This document shows, one piece after another, positions 11,601 to 23,600 of a stretch of 64,000 nucleotides of DNA (the first letter of the stretch is position 1; the number at the start of each line of letters is the position of its first letter). The notes under the pieces were generated by a model. The model did no database searches and was not told the origin of the DNA. It saw only the letters and a list, made by a program, of their open reading frames with translations. The position numbers and the translations under genes were made by a program. Source of the stretch: Strigops habroptila (lineage: Eukaryota; Chordata; Aves; Psittaciformes; Psittacidae); assembly GCF_004027225.2 (NCBI RefSeq), contig NC_044297.2, positions 4,980,047 to 5,044,046 on the forward strand, written 5' to 3'.

Positions 11601-14600
11601 GGACTTTCTTTTTCCGTTCTGCTACATGGCAGAGTCACAAAATGAGCCTTGGCCAGATCCTGAGATCTGATTTCTCATTTAAAGGCATGAAATCATGAGT
11701 GTAAAGGGAAGATTTGGAACGGGGTCTGGAGAGGGCTGGGTGAAGGCAAAGGAGGTAGATCTGCTGGAGCACTGGGGACTGCTCTGCTCACCTGGCAGTG
11801 CCCGTTCCCAAGAGGAGATGGCCGTGTCAGCCCTGCCAACATGCAGCCCCCATATCTGACAGGGACTGCAGTGTATCGGCGTTGTTGTGTCCTCCCAAGT
11901 GTCTTATTTCTTCCACTGCACCTCTGTGCTGAGGGGGGTGATTATTCACTGCCTGCAAACCCTCCCTCAGCAAACTGGACCTGGTGGCTCCAGTCTCCAC
12001 CTTCTGCCAGGAAAGACTCAGCTCAGAATAAGTCCGATTCCTCCATCTGCACGACAAGGTCCCAGCACACGGCTGGGGTCAGGGAATGGTTGTTAGTAGC
12101 ACGCTCTGTGCTGTGGCTAAAGATCACTAACCCCCTTCCCACCCTCTTTCCAAGCCAAATGTGATCTTAGGGAGCAGGAGGATGTTCTTTAGTTGGAGAC
12201 AAAAGCTCTTCTTTTGGAATGAGAAGCAGGGAACCCACTGCGTCCGTGGGGCTCGGTTTCGCCCTCTGGGGCGAGCCTGCCTGTTCTCCCTTCGTTCAAA
12301 CCAGGAGTCAAACCAGCAGTGGCTCTAAAATCACTCCTTTTAACTGGAGTCATGTCCTGCGTGGTTTGTGAACAACGGGTAGCACAGACCCTCCTGAAGC
12401 CCACCCCGAGGGGCAGGCGATGCGATGTGATCCTCCCCTCTCTCCTTTCTCCTCTCCTTTCCTCTGGTGCGTGAGGTACCAGTTGAGTTTGAAGAGGGGG
12501 CTCACCTCTTTACGCTTCCAACCCTCTCCTTATGAAGGGAAACTCATTTTTCTTGCAGCGGAAGGAGTTCTGCCATTCTTAACCCCATCCCGTTTTGGCA
12601 CAAATCCTTCCTCAGATGTGGTCACACATATGGATTATATCCCATCTGTTTAAAGGTTTAAATGCCTAAACCCTTAATGTTTGGATAATAGACGGATACG
12701 GTAGCTTTGTTATCCCATAGTTAGCATCTCATGCTGCATTGAGTTTCCCAGCTCTTTAGCTTCTGAGCTCTCTGATAATTGTGTGTAACCTTTAAATCAG
12801 ACTGTTTAACCCCTTGATTTATGATCTTAAGCCCCATTATTCAGATGACTTTAACTTCCAATATCTGAGCGAGTGCAGCAGGAGCTTTCCAAAGCTCCTC
12901 TGTGGCACGGCTCAAGCATCTGGCTTCTGAGCTGAAACTGGAATAACTTCCAGCAAAGTGCTGACAAAAAAGAACATGTTTTTTTAGTGCTCATGACTTT
13001 TTCTTCTTCTCCGTTATTCCCATTTCTATCAATGCCTTTTGATTAATCTTTTCTATTTTCCATTCTGTACCTTCGCTGCTTCATTGCTCTTTTATAGCGG
13101 TCCTGTCGGAGGGATTGAGTTTTCCCTTTGAAGACCAAGTGTTGGGATAGGGAGAGACTTGTCTGATGGAAAACAAGCACAAGTGCTCAACAAGGCAGGA
13201 GCTGGAGCCTGTCAGAGTGTGACCTGGTGGCTTTGGATTTCTTGGTGGCTGTATCAGGGTCCGAAGAGACTTTACATTTCCCTTCGGTTCATGGGGCACA
13301 AGATCTAGTTCATTGAGGGAAGGTGCTCAGGCAGCCTCTGTCAGTGCTGCTTCTGTGCAGCCTATTTCAAGAGTAGAAGGAGAAGCCTCATCTTTCAGTC
13401 CTGTCATTCTGGTCCTTTGCCAGCACTAACTCCACTTAAAATATATGTATTTCTGTAAAGCCGTTTGAAAGACTTAATGGACTGTGATTTTCCTCACTGT
13501 GGAAGAGCTATAGTGAGCCTGAGAGTGACACTTAATAGTCTGTTGAGAAGAGATATATTAAAAAAGCCATCTACATGTTTCTAAGAGAAGAGTGCTTTTA
13601 TAAGCCTGGTATCATTTTCTGGCAACGTCACAAGCCATACACTGGAGTGGTTCAGGCTTGATTCTATACAAACAGCTCTCTGGGTGTTTATGTGAATGGA
13701 TTGGTGGCTCTTCCTTTCTCTTCTCTCAACCAGCAGTGAAGGTCTTCCTGGGAGGTTGTGCTAAATCCCACCTCGGTGGCTCAGGTCACCCTTTGCAGAG
13801 GCAGTGCCAGCCCTGTCCCACCAGGCAGCTGCTGAGACACAGCATCCCAGACATAGCATTCCCCTTGTCCTGTCCCTGCTTGCGCTTACAAAGCAGTGAC
13901 CTCTCCTCTGTTCTTTGCCTGCTCCTGTTGCCCACAGCCATGTCCAAGTCAGCTGTGAAAATCTCCTCAGACCTGCTGTCTAACCCGCTGTGTGAGCAGG
14001 AGCCCAGCTTCCTGGAGATGGTCACAGCCTTCGACACAGCGATGAAGAGGATGGACTCTTTCAACCAGGAGAAGGTGAATGTGGGTTTGGCTGAAGAAAG
14101 GGACACCAGGGGTGCTGGGGTGCTGTTGGTATCTCACCCTTCCAGCAGATCCTCCCTCCTTTTTTGTCATCATCTCCAAGATGCTTCCCACAGGAGTTTC
14201 TCTTTAATCTTATTCTTCTGGCTCTGGTTGAACTGGGAATAATTTCAGCTCATCCCGAGCACATGGGAGAAGTTTTCTGGTTTTGGTTAAAGGGCATTGT
14301 GGTTGCACTCAGAAGCCCACATCATCCTATGGCAGGCACTGTGCAAACATGTATTGCTGTGCAAACAGGCTTCTTCAACAAGCCTGACATGTAATTTGCT
14401 TTCAACAGGTGAATCAGATCCAAAAGACAGTCATAGAGCCTTTGAAAAAGTAAGTACCAGCCTTGTCTTATGAGCCACGTCGTGTGTTTGTCATCCCCAT
14501 GTACTTTAGGGATGTGTATCATCGAAGGAGATGTTGGCAGGTTAGAAATGAGCCCTTCCTAAAGAGGGAATAGTTCACATCCCTGGGGCAGAATGGCATC

Positions 14601-17600
14601 TCCTGGTCTTACAGCTGGGGCATGGAGAGGTGTGATGGGTTAGCTGAGTCTGTACTCTGTAGCAAGGGTGAAGACTTCTTGCGTCTGAGCCTGCCAGATG
14701 CCTTCACCTGGACCTTAAGGGACACCTGAGTGAGTAACACTGAATTCATTAAAGCATTCAATATCTCTCCATTCATGTGCTGGTTACTACCAACACTTTG
14801 CTGCTGCTGAATGAGAACAATCAACTGGGGAGCTCCACCGCAGGCCCAAAGCTTCCTTCCTGTGGAAGCTAAAACTAAACTAAACTAACTAAAAAAGTAG
14901 AAGCTTGCTTTTGGTGAGAGCTCTTCCGTGTTCACACATAATATCGCCATGCAGGAAGGAAGGAGATGTGAGAGCTGGTGCAGCTAGGCAGGAGAGGTGG
15001 GAGGCATGGACAGAAAACACCAGCATCCCCATCCCGGGTGGATAACTGGTCTGAGCCCCTGGGGAGTGACTTGCAGATCTCTGCAGGAGTCAGCTCAGCC
15101 CGTGCATGGTCTGAAGGGGCAGCGTGAGGTGTGCGGAGGGGAGCCCGCTGCAGGGTCACCCCATCTCACCCATCACAGGAGTGTGCCAGAGCCAACCTTG
15201 CTCCAAGCTTGGGAATAAACCCTTCTCAGGGAGCAAAGCCCGAGCACTGCCAGCACTGCCCTGGTGGCAGGTTCCATCTTCCCCTGTCGTGGTGCTGTAG
15301 CAGCACTCAGCCATCCCTCAGCACCTTGCTCTGACCTGGTGCAACTCCCTTCTGCCTGCACCATTCCCACCGGCGTTAGCAGCTCTTCCCAGTGTCAGGG
15401 GCTGCACCCGAAGCATTTAAGGAGCGCTGCAGTTGCTGTGCCAAACGTCTTCTGAAATCCTGAGATTTGCTGTTGTGGTACGAGAACAGCGAGCGAAAAT
15501 AAAATCAAATGACTTTAATATGACAGTAAGTGTTGCAAATTGCCGAATACCAATTTCAGCTCAGGTTTGACACAGGCAGGGTTGGTGGGTTGCTTGTTTT
15601 CTTGTTGCTTCTGCCCGAATCTGAAAGTAAAATCTCATCTACCACTTAGTGCAAGAGGTTACAGTGTGTTGCTATCCGGGGGATGTTTTGGTGACTCAAG
15701 TTTTACCTCGGTCGTCTCTCCACGACCAGAAATGCTTGATTATTTAGGGGAAAAAAGAAAGAAAGAAACTAAGAAAAGAAAGAAAAGAAGAAAAAAGCCA
15801 GGCTTGTGCTGTGGAATTGTGTTGCTTATTATCTAGATTGTCCTCATGAAAGATACATTAACTGTTTCTTCCAGCATTCTGTTCAAATTGGAAGAAGGGC
15901 TTGTGTCTCTGAAATGTTCCTGTTGTTTTTTTCCTCCCCAACTTGTGTTACTTGATGAAATGAAAGATAATACCTCTCCCTGCAAACCCTGCCTTCTGCT
16001 TTAAACCTAGGGGCTCTTAATTCAAGGCAACAAAGCCATTTCCACCTTGCTGGTGTCTTGCTCTGCCTTTGTGCAGCTTTTAGCTCGTGATACTCTAGAT
16101 GGAGATGGTGGAGAAGGGGTTTGGGGCAGCGACGCAAGATCAATCCCAGACTGGTTTGGGTTAGGAGGGACCTCGAAGCTCATCCAGTTCCAACCCTGCC
16201 GCGGGCAGGGACACCTTCCACTGGACCAGGAGCACTTGCCCTGGGAGGTTTCACCTCACAAGGTGCAGTGCTCATCTCACCGGTGATGTGTTGGTGCTTC
16301 ATGAAGCACGAGGATGTTCCCCTCAGCACCCTGACACCTCTCAGTGTTCGCAATTCTCTCCAACCTCCTAAATTTCCATAGGACTCAGACATGGTGTTTT
16401 TTCCCTTCCTGCCCTTTGGCACCTGCAGACAGTTGCTGTGTGCTCTTAAACAGCTTAGGTTTCATGCTCGGAGGGGCTGCATCTCCACGCCGAGGAAAAC
16501 TGTTCCTTCCCTTCCCTCTTCCTGCCTCCTTTTGAGCGTGGATGAGTTGTGGAGCCAGGAACATTTCTGAGGAGCCCAAGGGTCCGTTTTGAGGCTAATG
16601 AGATGCAGGAGAGAAGCGCAGAGCTTGCACCTCCCCTGTCCTGCTGGAGATAAACCCCAGCAACGCTTCTGGGGTAGAAGTTCCAGATTAATGGAAGCTG
16701 CCTTGAGGAGCTCTTCTTATTCCCACTGAGGTATCGCTTCTCCTTGCCGACACTGGCCTCTCCCAACTGGCTGTGACCTAGAAAAGAGGCTTTTGCTCCA
16801 GCAGCTGCACTTTATTACATCTTCACTGGTGGTCTCTTATGGTTTTATTAGCCAAAGAAACAGATAAGTATAATGCAGGCAATTATCATTAGTGGTAATG
16901 TGTTGTAATCAGAGGCACATGTGCATTAAAATCTCCATTCAGTTGTCCAGGGATGGTAGGTTGCAGACAAATACTGGCTTATTTGTGAAAGCATTTAAAG
17001 GAAAGAAGTAGTGGGGGAGTGGAGGCGCGTATTGTCCAAGTCCTTTTTCTTCTGGACACCCTGAGTTATTGAGCCCTTGGCTGGGAATCCTCGTGTAACT
17101 CCAGGGAAGGAGCAATGCCTGATTGAGACATTGCATATTGCAGCGTGTGGGGTTGGGCAAGGAGCTGGGAGAGGCCAGGAGGGGTCTGCTCTCCTCCTGG
17201 GGAGATGCCTGCTTAAATTCACACCAGATCGGGGGCTTTGGGGCAACAGAGGGAGAAAAGCAGCTGGTTTTTACATGACTCTTCCCACTCTTTACCATGG
17301 CTTGGGTGAGCAACAAGGCGTTTTGGATGGGTCAGGGGCTAGGGATAGACTGTGTACTGTCATGGAATCACAGACTCATGGAATGGTTTGGGTTGGAAGG
17401 GAGCCCCTTTGGGCAGTGAAGCTGCTCTAAGGTCTCCCCTTCAGGAGCCTTCTCTTCTCCAGGCTGCCCCAGCCCAGCTCTCTCAGCCTGGCTCCATGGC
17501 AGAGCTGCTCCAGCCCTTGCAGCAGCTCCGGGGCCTCCTCTGGCCTCGCTCCAGCAGCTCCACGTCCCTCTTGTGCTGTTGCCCCAGAGCTGAAGGCAGG

Positions 17601-20600
17601 ACCCCCGTCTTAGTGTCACACATGGTGTGTCAGTGTTTAAGGAAGGAAGCAGCTTAAATGAGCCAGGTGGTTTGGAGATTCACAGGCTTTAATACCTTCC
17701 AGGGTCTCAAGTTAACAAACTTGAGCTGTCTGAACCTCCCTGAGCATCGGGATGTCGTGGTTGGGATGTTGTGGTTGGGATGTCGTGGTTGCCCGTGCTT
17801 GGCATCATCTCCTCGGCTCGCAGCTTAGTCCTGCTCCTGCAGCTGAAGCTCCAGGGCTGCTGCAGGACAAGGAGAGGCTTTGGCAGGGGTGACAGTGGGT
17901 GCTGCCGCCTGGGTGCCAGCCCCTGGGGCTGGGTGTTAATCCCAGAGGTACAATCCAGGAGCTGTTCACAGCAGATCAATGTCTAAATGGAACTGGAGCT
18001 GTATGTCAGCGAGAGCAGCCGGCGCTTGGCGTGTGGTGGATGCCACTGTGGAAGGTGTCCCTGCCCGTGGCAGGGGGTTGGAACTGGATGAGCTTCAAGG
18101 TCCGTCCCAGCCCATCCCGTTCCATGATGCTATGATCCATGGAGCGGGGGGGTCATCATCTTCCTCCCATGGCCCCGCTGTTAAGGTGACCCCTCGCGCT
18201 GTGCTCCCTCCCTGGCATCCCAGAGCCGGCCCGGAGCAGCCGCAGGGATGCCGGGGCCCGGAAGCAGGAAAAGCTGCTTTCATGTCCTTAATGAGCCCCT
18301 AATGAGGATTTGGTGCTCAAAGCTCCCCACATGGCCGCTGCCCCCTCCCGCCGCCGCCTAATCCCAGCTCGCTGCTTGTGTCCCGGCCCCTTCGTTCCTG
18401 TTCCTCTCCTCTCCAGGAAGGGCTGGTTTTAATTTCCCCCTTCCTGGTGGGTGGACGGGCCCATGACGGACGTGTGGGCACGGCTGAGGAATGGCAGGAA
18501 TCCCCCAGCATAGCCCAGATGCTCCGGCCTCGCGCCGAGCCACCCTTGTGCCTCTCCAAACTGCCTCCTCATCCCGTCCGCCGCCGCTTGCTTTTGCACC
18601 TCGCACTCCCCAGCTCTGTTAGTCCCTTTTATCCTTGCCCAGCACCAGGCATAGATCCTGTCCGCTTCCTTTTGCTTTCATTATCCAAGCCGTTATCCTT
18701 AGGGAAGAACGCATGCGTATACCAGCCTGGTCCAGCTCATGACGCTGCCAACAAGAGTGTTTGAGACACTGGAAACAGGGAGAAATAAAGGTTTTACCCT
18801 TATTTTTAGGGCCACGGAGCTGCTGCGAGGGCTGGAGCAGCTCTGCTCTGGAGCCAGGCTGAGAGAGCTGGGCTGGGGCAGCCTGGAGAAGAGAAGGCTC
18901 CTGAAGGGGAGACCTTAGAGCAGCTCCAGTGCCTAAAGGGGCTCCAGGAAACCTGGAGAGGGGCTTTGGACAAGGGCCTGTAGGGACAGGACAAGGGGAA
19001 TGGCTTTAACCTGCCAGAGGGGAGATTGAGATGAGCTCTGAGGCAGCAGCTCTTCCCTGTGAGGGTGCTGAGGCGCTGGCACAGGGTGCCCAGAGAAGCT
19101 GTGGCTGCCCCATCCCTGGCAGTGTTCAAGGCCAGGTTGGACACAGGGGCTTGGAGCAATCTGCTCTAGTGGAAGGTGTCCCTGCCCATGGCAGGGGTTG
19201 GAGCTGGGGGAGCTTTAGGGTCCCTTCCAACACAAACCATTCCATGACTCCATGATTTTCCCTTGTGCCAAAGCCCTCGCAGCTCTCTTGCGTTGCTGAC
19301 GCTAAAACTGGGGCTGGAGGCAGCCGCAGGGTGAGCATCAGGGATGGAAAGGAGACAACGGGCTGCTCGGGGACGTTGCCGCAGGCAGGGAGGTGACCGG
19401 ATGGTCCCAATCCTGGAGCATCCCTGTGCTGAGCCACCCGTGGGGCCTGCAGCAGCCTCCCCGCAGAGGAGTCCTCAGGCAGCAGCCCCAGGCCTGCCCA
19501 ATGCACGCCCTGGTGGCACTTCCATCGTGGTGGCCGTGTCTCTGCAGCCCCGTGCTTGGGTCACAGGGAGGTGCCGTGGGGATGAGGTGATGTAGAACAT
19601 GATTTAGAACGCAGAGAATCGGGTGAGTTTTCCAAGGCTGAACTGTCGTCCTGTGGGGAATTCACCGGGACATCCCCTGGCAGCAGGGAGGTTGTGATTT
19701 GGATGTTCCTTATCCCCACGTATCTCCCCTCACCTGCTCCTCTTAAGCTGCCTGTGCTGTAATCTCCTTCCCTAAAAAGTGACAGGGAACAACGGCGGCT
19801 TATTGTACAAGCTGCTTTCCTGGCGGGGGGGGGGCCCTAATGCCCTGTGCTGCTGCGTTACCTTCCCTCCTCTCTGCTCTTAGCACTGAACCCACCACAT
19901 CGTCTCGAAGTCAGCTTCAGCTTGCTTTGCTTTGTAGTAAAAAAGAAAGCCTGGACTAACAGAGGGGTGTCCCCAGGATTTTGGGTGGTTCCAGTCTCTC
20001 ATCCCCTATAAAAGCAGGGGCTGGGGGGAGCATATGGAGGAGGATGGAGCTGGGTTCACCGATAAACACAGGGGGGTTCATCCGGGCTTCTTGGAGTGCT
20101 TTGCAGCAGGTAGAATTGTTATCCCTGCTCCCTGTGCAATGGGAATGGGTGGGTGAAATGACCAGGGTTTGCTCGTGAGGCTTCTCCTGGTCCTTCTCCA
20201 ATGCTAAAGCCTGGGTTTAGCTGCTCGGACATCGTTTCCAGAGGGGCTGATGCTCTTTGAGCATTGCTCATGGCACAAAGTCCTTGTCCCTTCCCTGCTG
20301 GCACCAGGGCTTCCAGGAGGGTTTGCCATGCTTAGCCAAGGGCTTTGGAAAAGCTCTGGGATCTTCCCAAGGTTGTTCTAGCAGGGCTTGGGGGGCGAGG
20401 GATGTGTCTGGATGCAGCAGCTCCTGGAGGCTCTGTAGAGCCTTTCTGCCAGGCTTTGCACGAGGAGCATTTGTAAATAACATGCATGAGATATTTGTGA
20501 AGACACTGGGGATGACATGCGAAATGCAGCTATTTATTAAGTCATCAGAATAACTTGGAAGCGGCAGGAGCCAGGATCTCGCTGTCACCCTCCACGCGTG

Positions 20601-23600
20601 TTTGCCACCCCTGGCATTGCCTCCAGATCCTATTTCTGTACGCACAGGGCGAAAAACAAGGGCAGGACTTCAGCAGGGGCCAGGAACCTGCTACTCCCTG
20701 AGCTCCAGGGCAGTTTCAGAGCTGCTGGGTCACTGGAATTCTTAGGGAGTGATTCCTGCAGGAGCCGGAGGCAGCTTCGCCTCGATCCCGGTCAGTGCAG
20801 GAGGGAGCATCCTTCCCTGCATGAGCTGAGCTAATCCGGTGTGAAAATCAAACCAGGTGACTCATGGGAGAGCTCGGTCACCGCTGGTGGTGCCTGAGGA
20901 GCCGTGGCCGGGCTGGTCCTTCCTGCTGGTGAAGGACCCACACACCGAGACACCCTCAGCTGCCGTGTGGGGTTTTAATAGAGTCACGGAATGGTTTGTG
21001 TTGGAAGGGACCTTAAAGCTCCTCCAGCTCCAACCCCCTGCCACGGGCAGGGACACCTTCCACTAGAGCAGGTTGCTCCAAGCCCCTGTGTCCAACCTGG
21101 CCTTGAACACTGCCAGGGATGGGGCAGCCACAGCTCCTCTGGGCACCCTGTGCCAGCGCCTCAGCACCCTCACAGGGAAGAGCTTCTGCCTCAGAGCTCA
21201 TCTCAATCTCCCCTCTGGCAGGTTAAAGCCATTCCCCTTGTCCTGTCCCTACATCCCTTGTCCAAAGCCCCTCTCCAGGTTTCCTGGAGCCCCTTTAGGC
21301 ACTGGAAGGCTGCTCCTTCCTTTCCATTGCCAACCCATTAATAGTTGTGAGAGATTTCTGGTGAAGACCATCTGTGCTTTTATACTGAGGAGACCTCCCA
21401 ACCTGGACACCCCTTCCCTTCCCCACACAGTCCTCACTGCCCATCCCAGTGTCCCTAAGCCATCTCACGGCGTATTTTTGGCCCTTACATAGAGGGAGGA
21501 GGTATTTGAGCAGCAGCCCATAGCCCAGGAGCTGGTGAGTCCATGCTGGGAGCCCAGGACGTGCATTGGAATATAATGGGAGCTGTGTGTGTGGATACCA
21601 TAAAAAGCAATGTCAGGGCAGCAGCATCTGCTCCGCGGGCAGCTGGGCGCGGGGTGACGCTGGGCCAGCACCCTGATGACTTTTCCAGGTTGTTCCTCAT
21701 GCAACAGCCTCTTGTTCAGAGGGGGAATAGCATCAGGCGAGCACATGGGAGCTTTGCTCGGCTGGGTATGGAGCAGCCCTGGGTGTCTTTGAGCAGCAGG
21801 ATTGCAGGGACACATCCCTGCTTCTCTCTCTCGGGGAGGGATGCTTGGATACCAGTGCTTGCGCTTGGACACGAATGCTTGGACACAAATATTTCCCCTT
21901 CTCCTTCACTTCTGCCATTTGCCTTTCGCATTCTTCACAGCCACTTCCTGGCCTTGACCCCCCCAAATGACCCTATAATGAGTGGGGGTTAAATGACTAC
22001 ATCCAGAGGTTGTGTGACCCATTCATCCGAACCCACAGCCCAGCACCAGCGCATTCCCCTCCACTAGAATCTTATTTACTGGGATTTGGGAGTGGGGAAC
22101 AATGCTCCAGGTTGTGGCTTTCCCTCTTGTGTCACATTCAGAAATACCCTCTCCCATCTCCCCTGTCAGATGTTCGTGTTTCCTCCATTTGGAACACATT
22201 TTAATAACACAGATCTTCCCAGAGCTAACTGTAGGCTGCTGTTAACCCTTCTGGGGGGGCACAGAGCTCCTCCTGGGCTGGGCAAGCCTCGCTGCAGGGC
22301 AGGCTGGGCTTTGCCACCCCAAAATCATCCCCAAAACCAAGTTACTCTTTATTTTGCACTTCATATTGACTTCTCCTGCAGTTTGGATTCAACTCCTCTG
22401 CCTCTTTATTCCTTTTCTGGACACGGTATTGGGGAAATACCTCATTAGCTCAGTCTCTGTGGAGGAAGAGGTGTTTATTTTCTCTCTTTGCTTTGCTCGG
22501 TGGAGTTAACTTGGTTACCCCCTCCCGGCTAAGGCAGCTCCCCGTGTTCTTCAATACAGGAGCTGCAGGAGAGGGGGGAAAAACTGTGGAAAAGAAGGAA
22601 TTAATGGTAAAAGCATAAGGCACAAGGAGTCAGCACCAGGTTGGGACCTTCAAAGTACTTTTGTCAGGCTTTGCAAACTTGGCTTGATTATTACTACTAC
22701 TACATTATTAGTATTAGTATTAGTATTAGTATTAGTATTAGTATTAGTATTAGTATTAGTATTAGTATTAGTGTTAGTATTATTAAACACACCCTTTGAC
22801 AGGAATTGCCCTTTGGAAAAAAAATCCCAAGCTCTCCTCTCAGCCCCTGTCCCCTGGCAAGGCTTCATAGCTAAGTTATCCTTTCTTCCAGCCTCTTGGA
22901 AGAGCGCAGTGAAAGCTTTTGTGTTTGGCACATGCTTTGTTTAAACCTGTTGGTATTTTCAGTCTGAATCCTGCATTATTTGGGGCTCATCACCCGGGAT
23001 ATTGCTGCATCCAACCAGGATATCCCACCGCATAGCCCTTCCCATCCTGTGCCCAGGTTCAGCAGCGTGTTCCCCAGCCTGAACATGGCCGTGAAGCGCC
23101 GGGAGCAGACGCTGCAGGACTACAAGCGCCTCCAGTCCAAGGTGGAGAAGTACGAGGAGAAAGAGAGGACCGGCCCTGTCCTTGCCAAGCTGCACCAGGT
23201 ACCAGGATGCTCCCGGAGCCGGAACACAGGCAGGGACACCGGGAAAGCTGGGGAAGAGCTTTTGGTGCTTGACATCCATGCCATGCCCGCAGGAAGCAAA
23301 ACGGTTTGGAAGGATGTCTTTTATTGAGGCAAAAATCCCTCTCATAGGGTGCTTGATGAGAGAAATGTGGATTCAAGCACTTAAGGGAAGGAAAGAGCCA
23401 GTTTTCCAACCTAAAATGGGATAAGAGCCATGGGAGGTGGGATGCTTGAAGGAGGTCAGTGCACGGGGGGGTTCCCCTGACCTCCACATCTGAGCAAGCA
23501 GCTGGCTGGGAAAAGGGGGAAGATCAGAGAGTTTCCAGCTTTCTGCTTGCCACCTGCTCCAGGGAATTCGCCTTGGAAAATCGCAGGGATTGGTTAAGGG

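Larger units (their letters stand above)
14450..23056 (+). other. BIN3: BIN3 intron 6
   Basis: The largest intron, 8.6 kb. It carries CR1 pieces at 16147, 17359, 18049, 18813 and 20979, a 16-bp triplet repeat at 17755 and a hexanucleotide array at 22705. No other gene seen. Confidence 0.7.

Noticed and set aside
18813-19257. Recurrent small ORF beginning [18 protein letters not shown] seen many times across the window
   Set aside because: It is the 3' end of the CR1 LINE read in one frame; every occurrence lies inside a CR1 copy.
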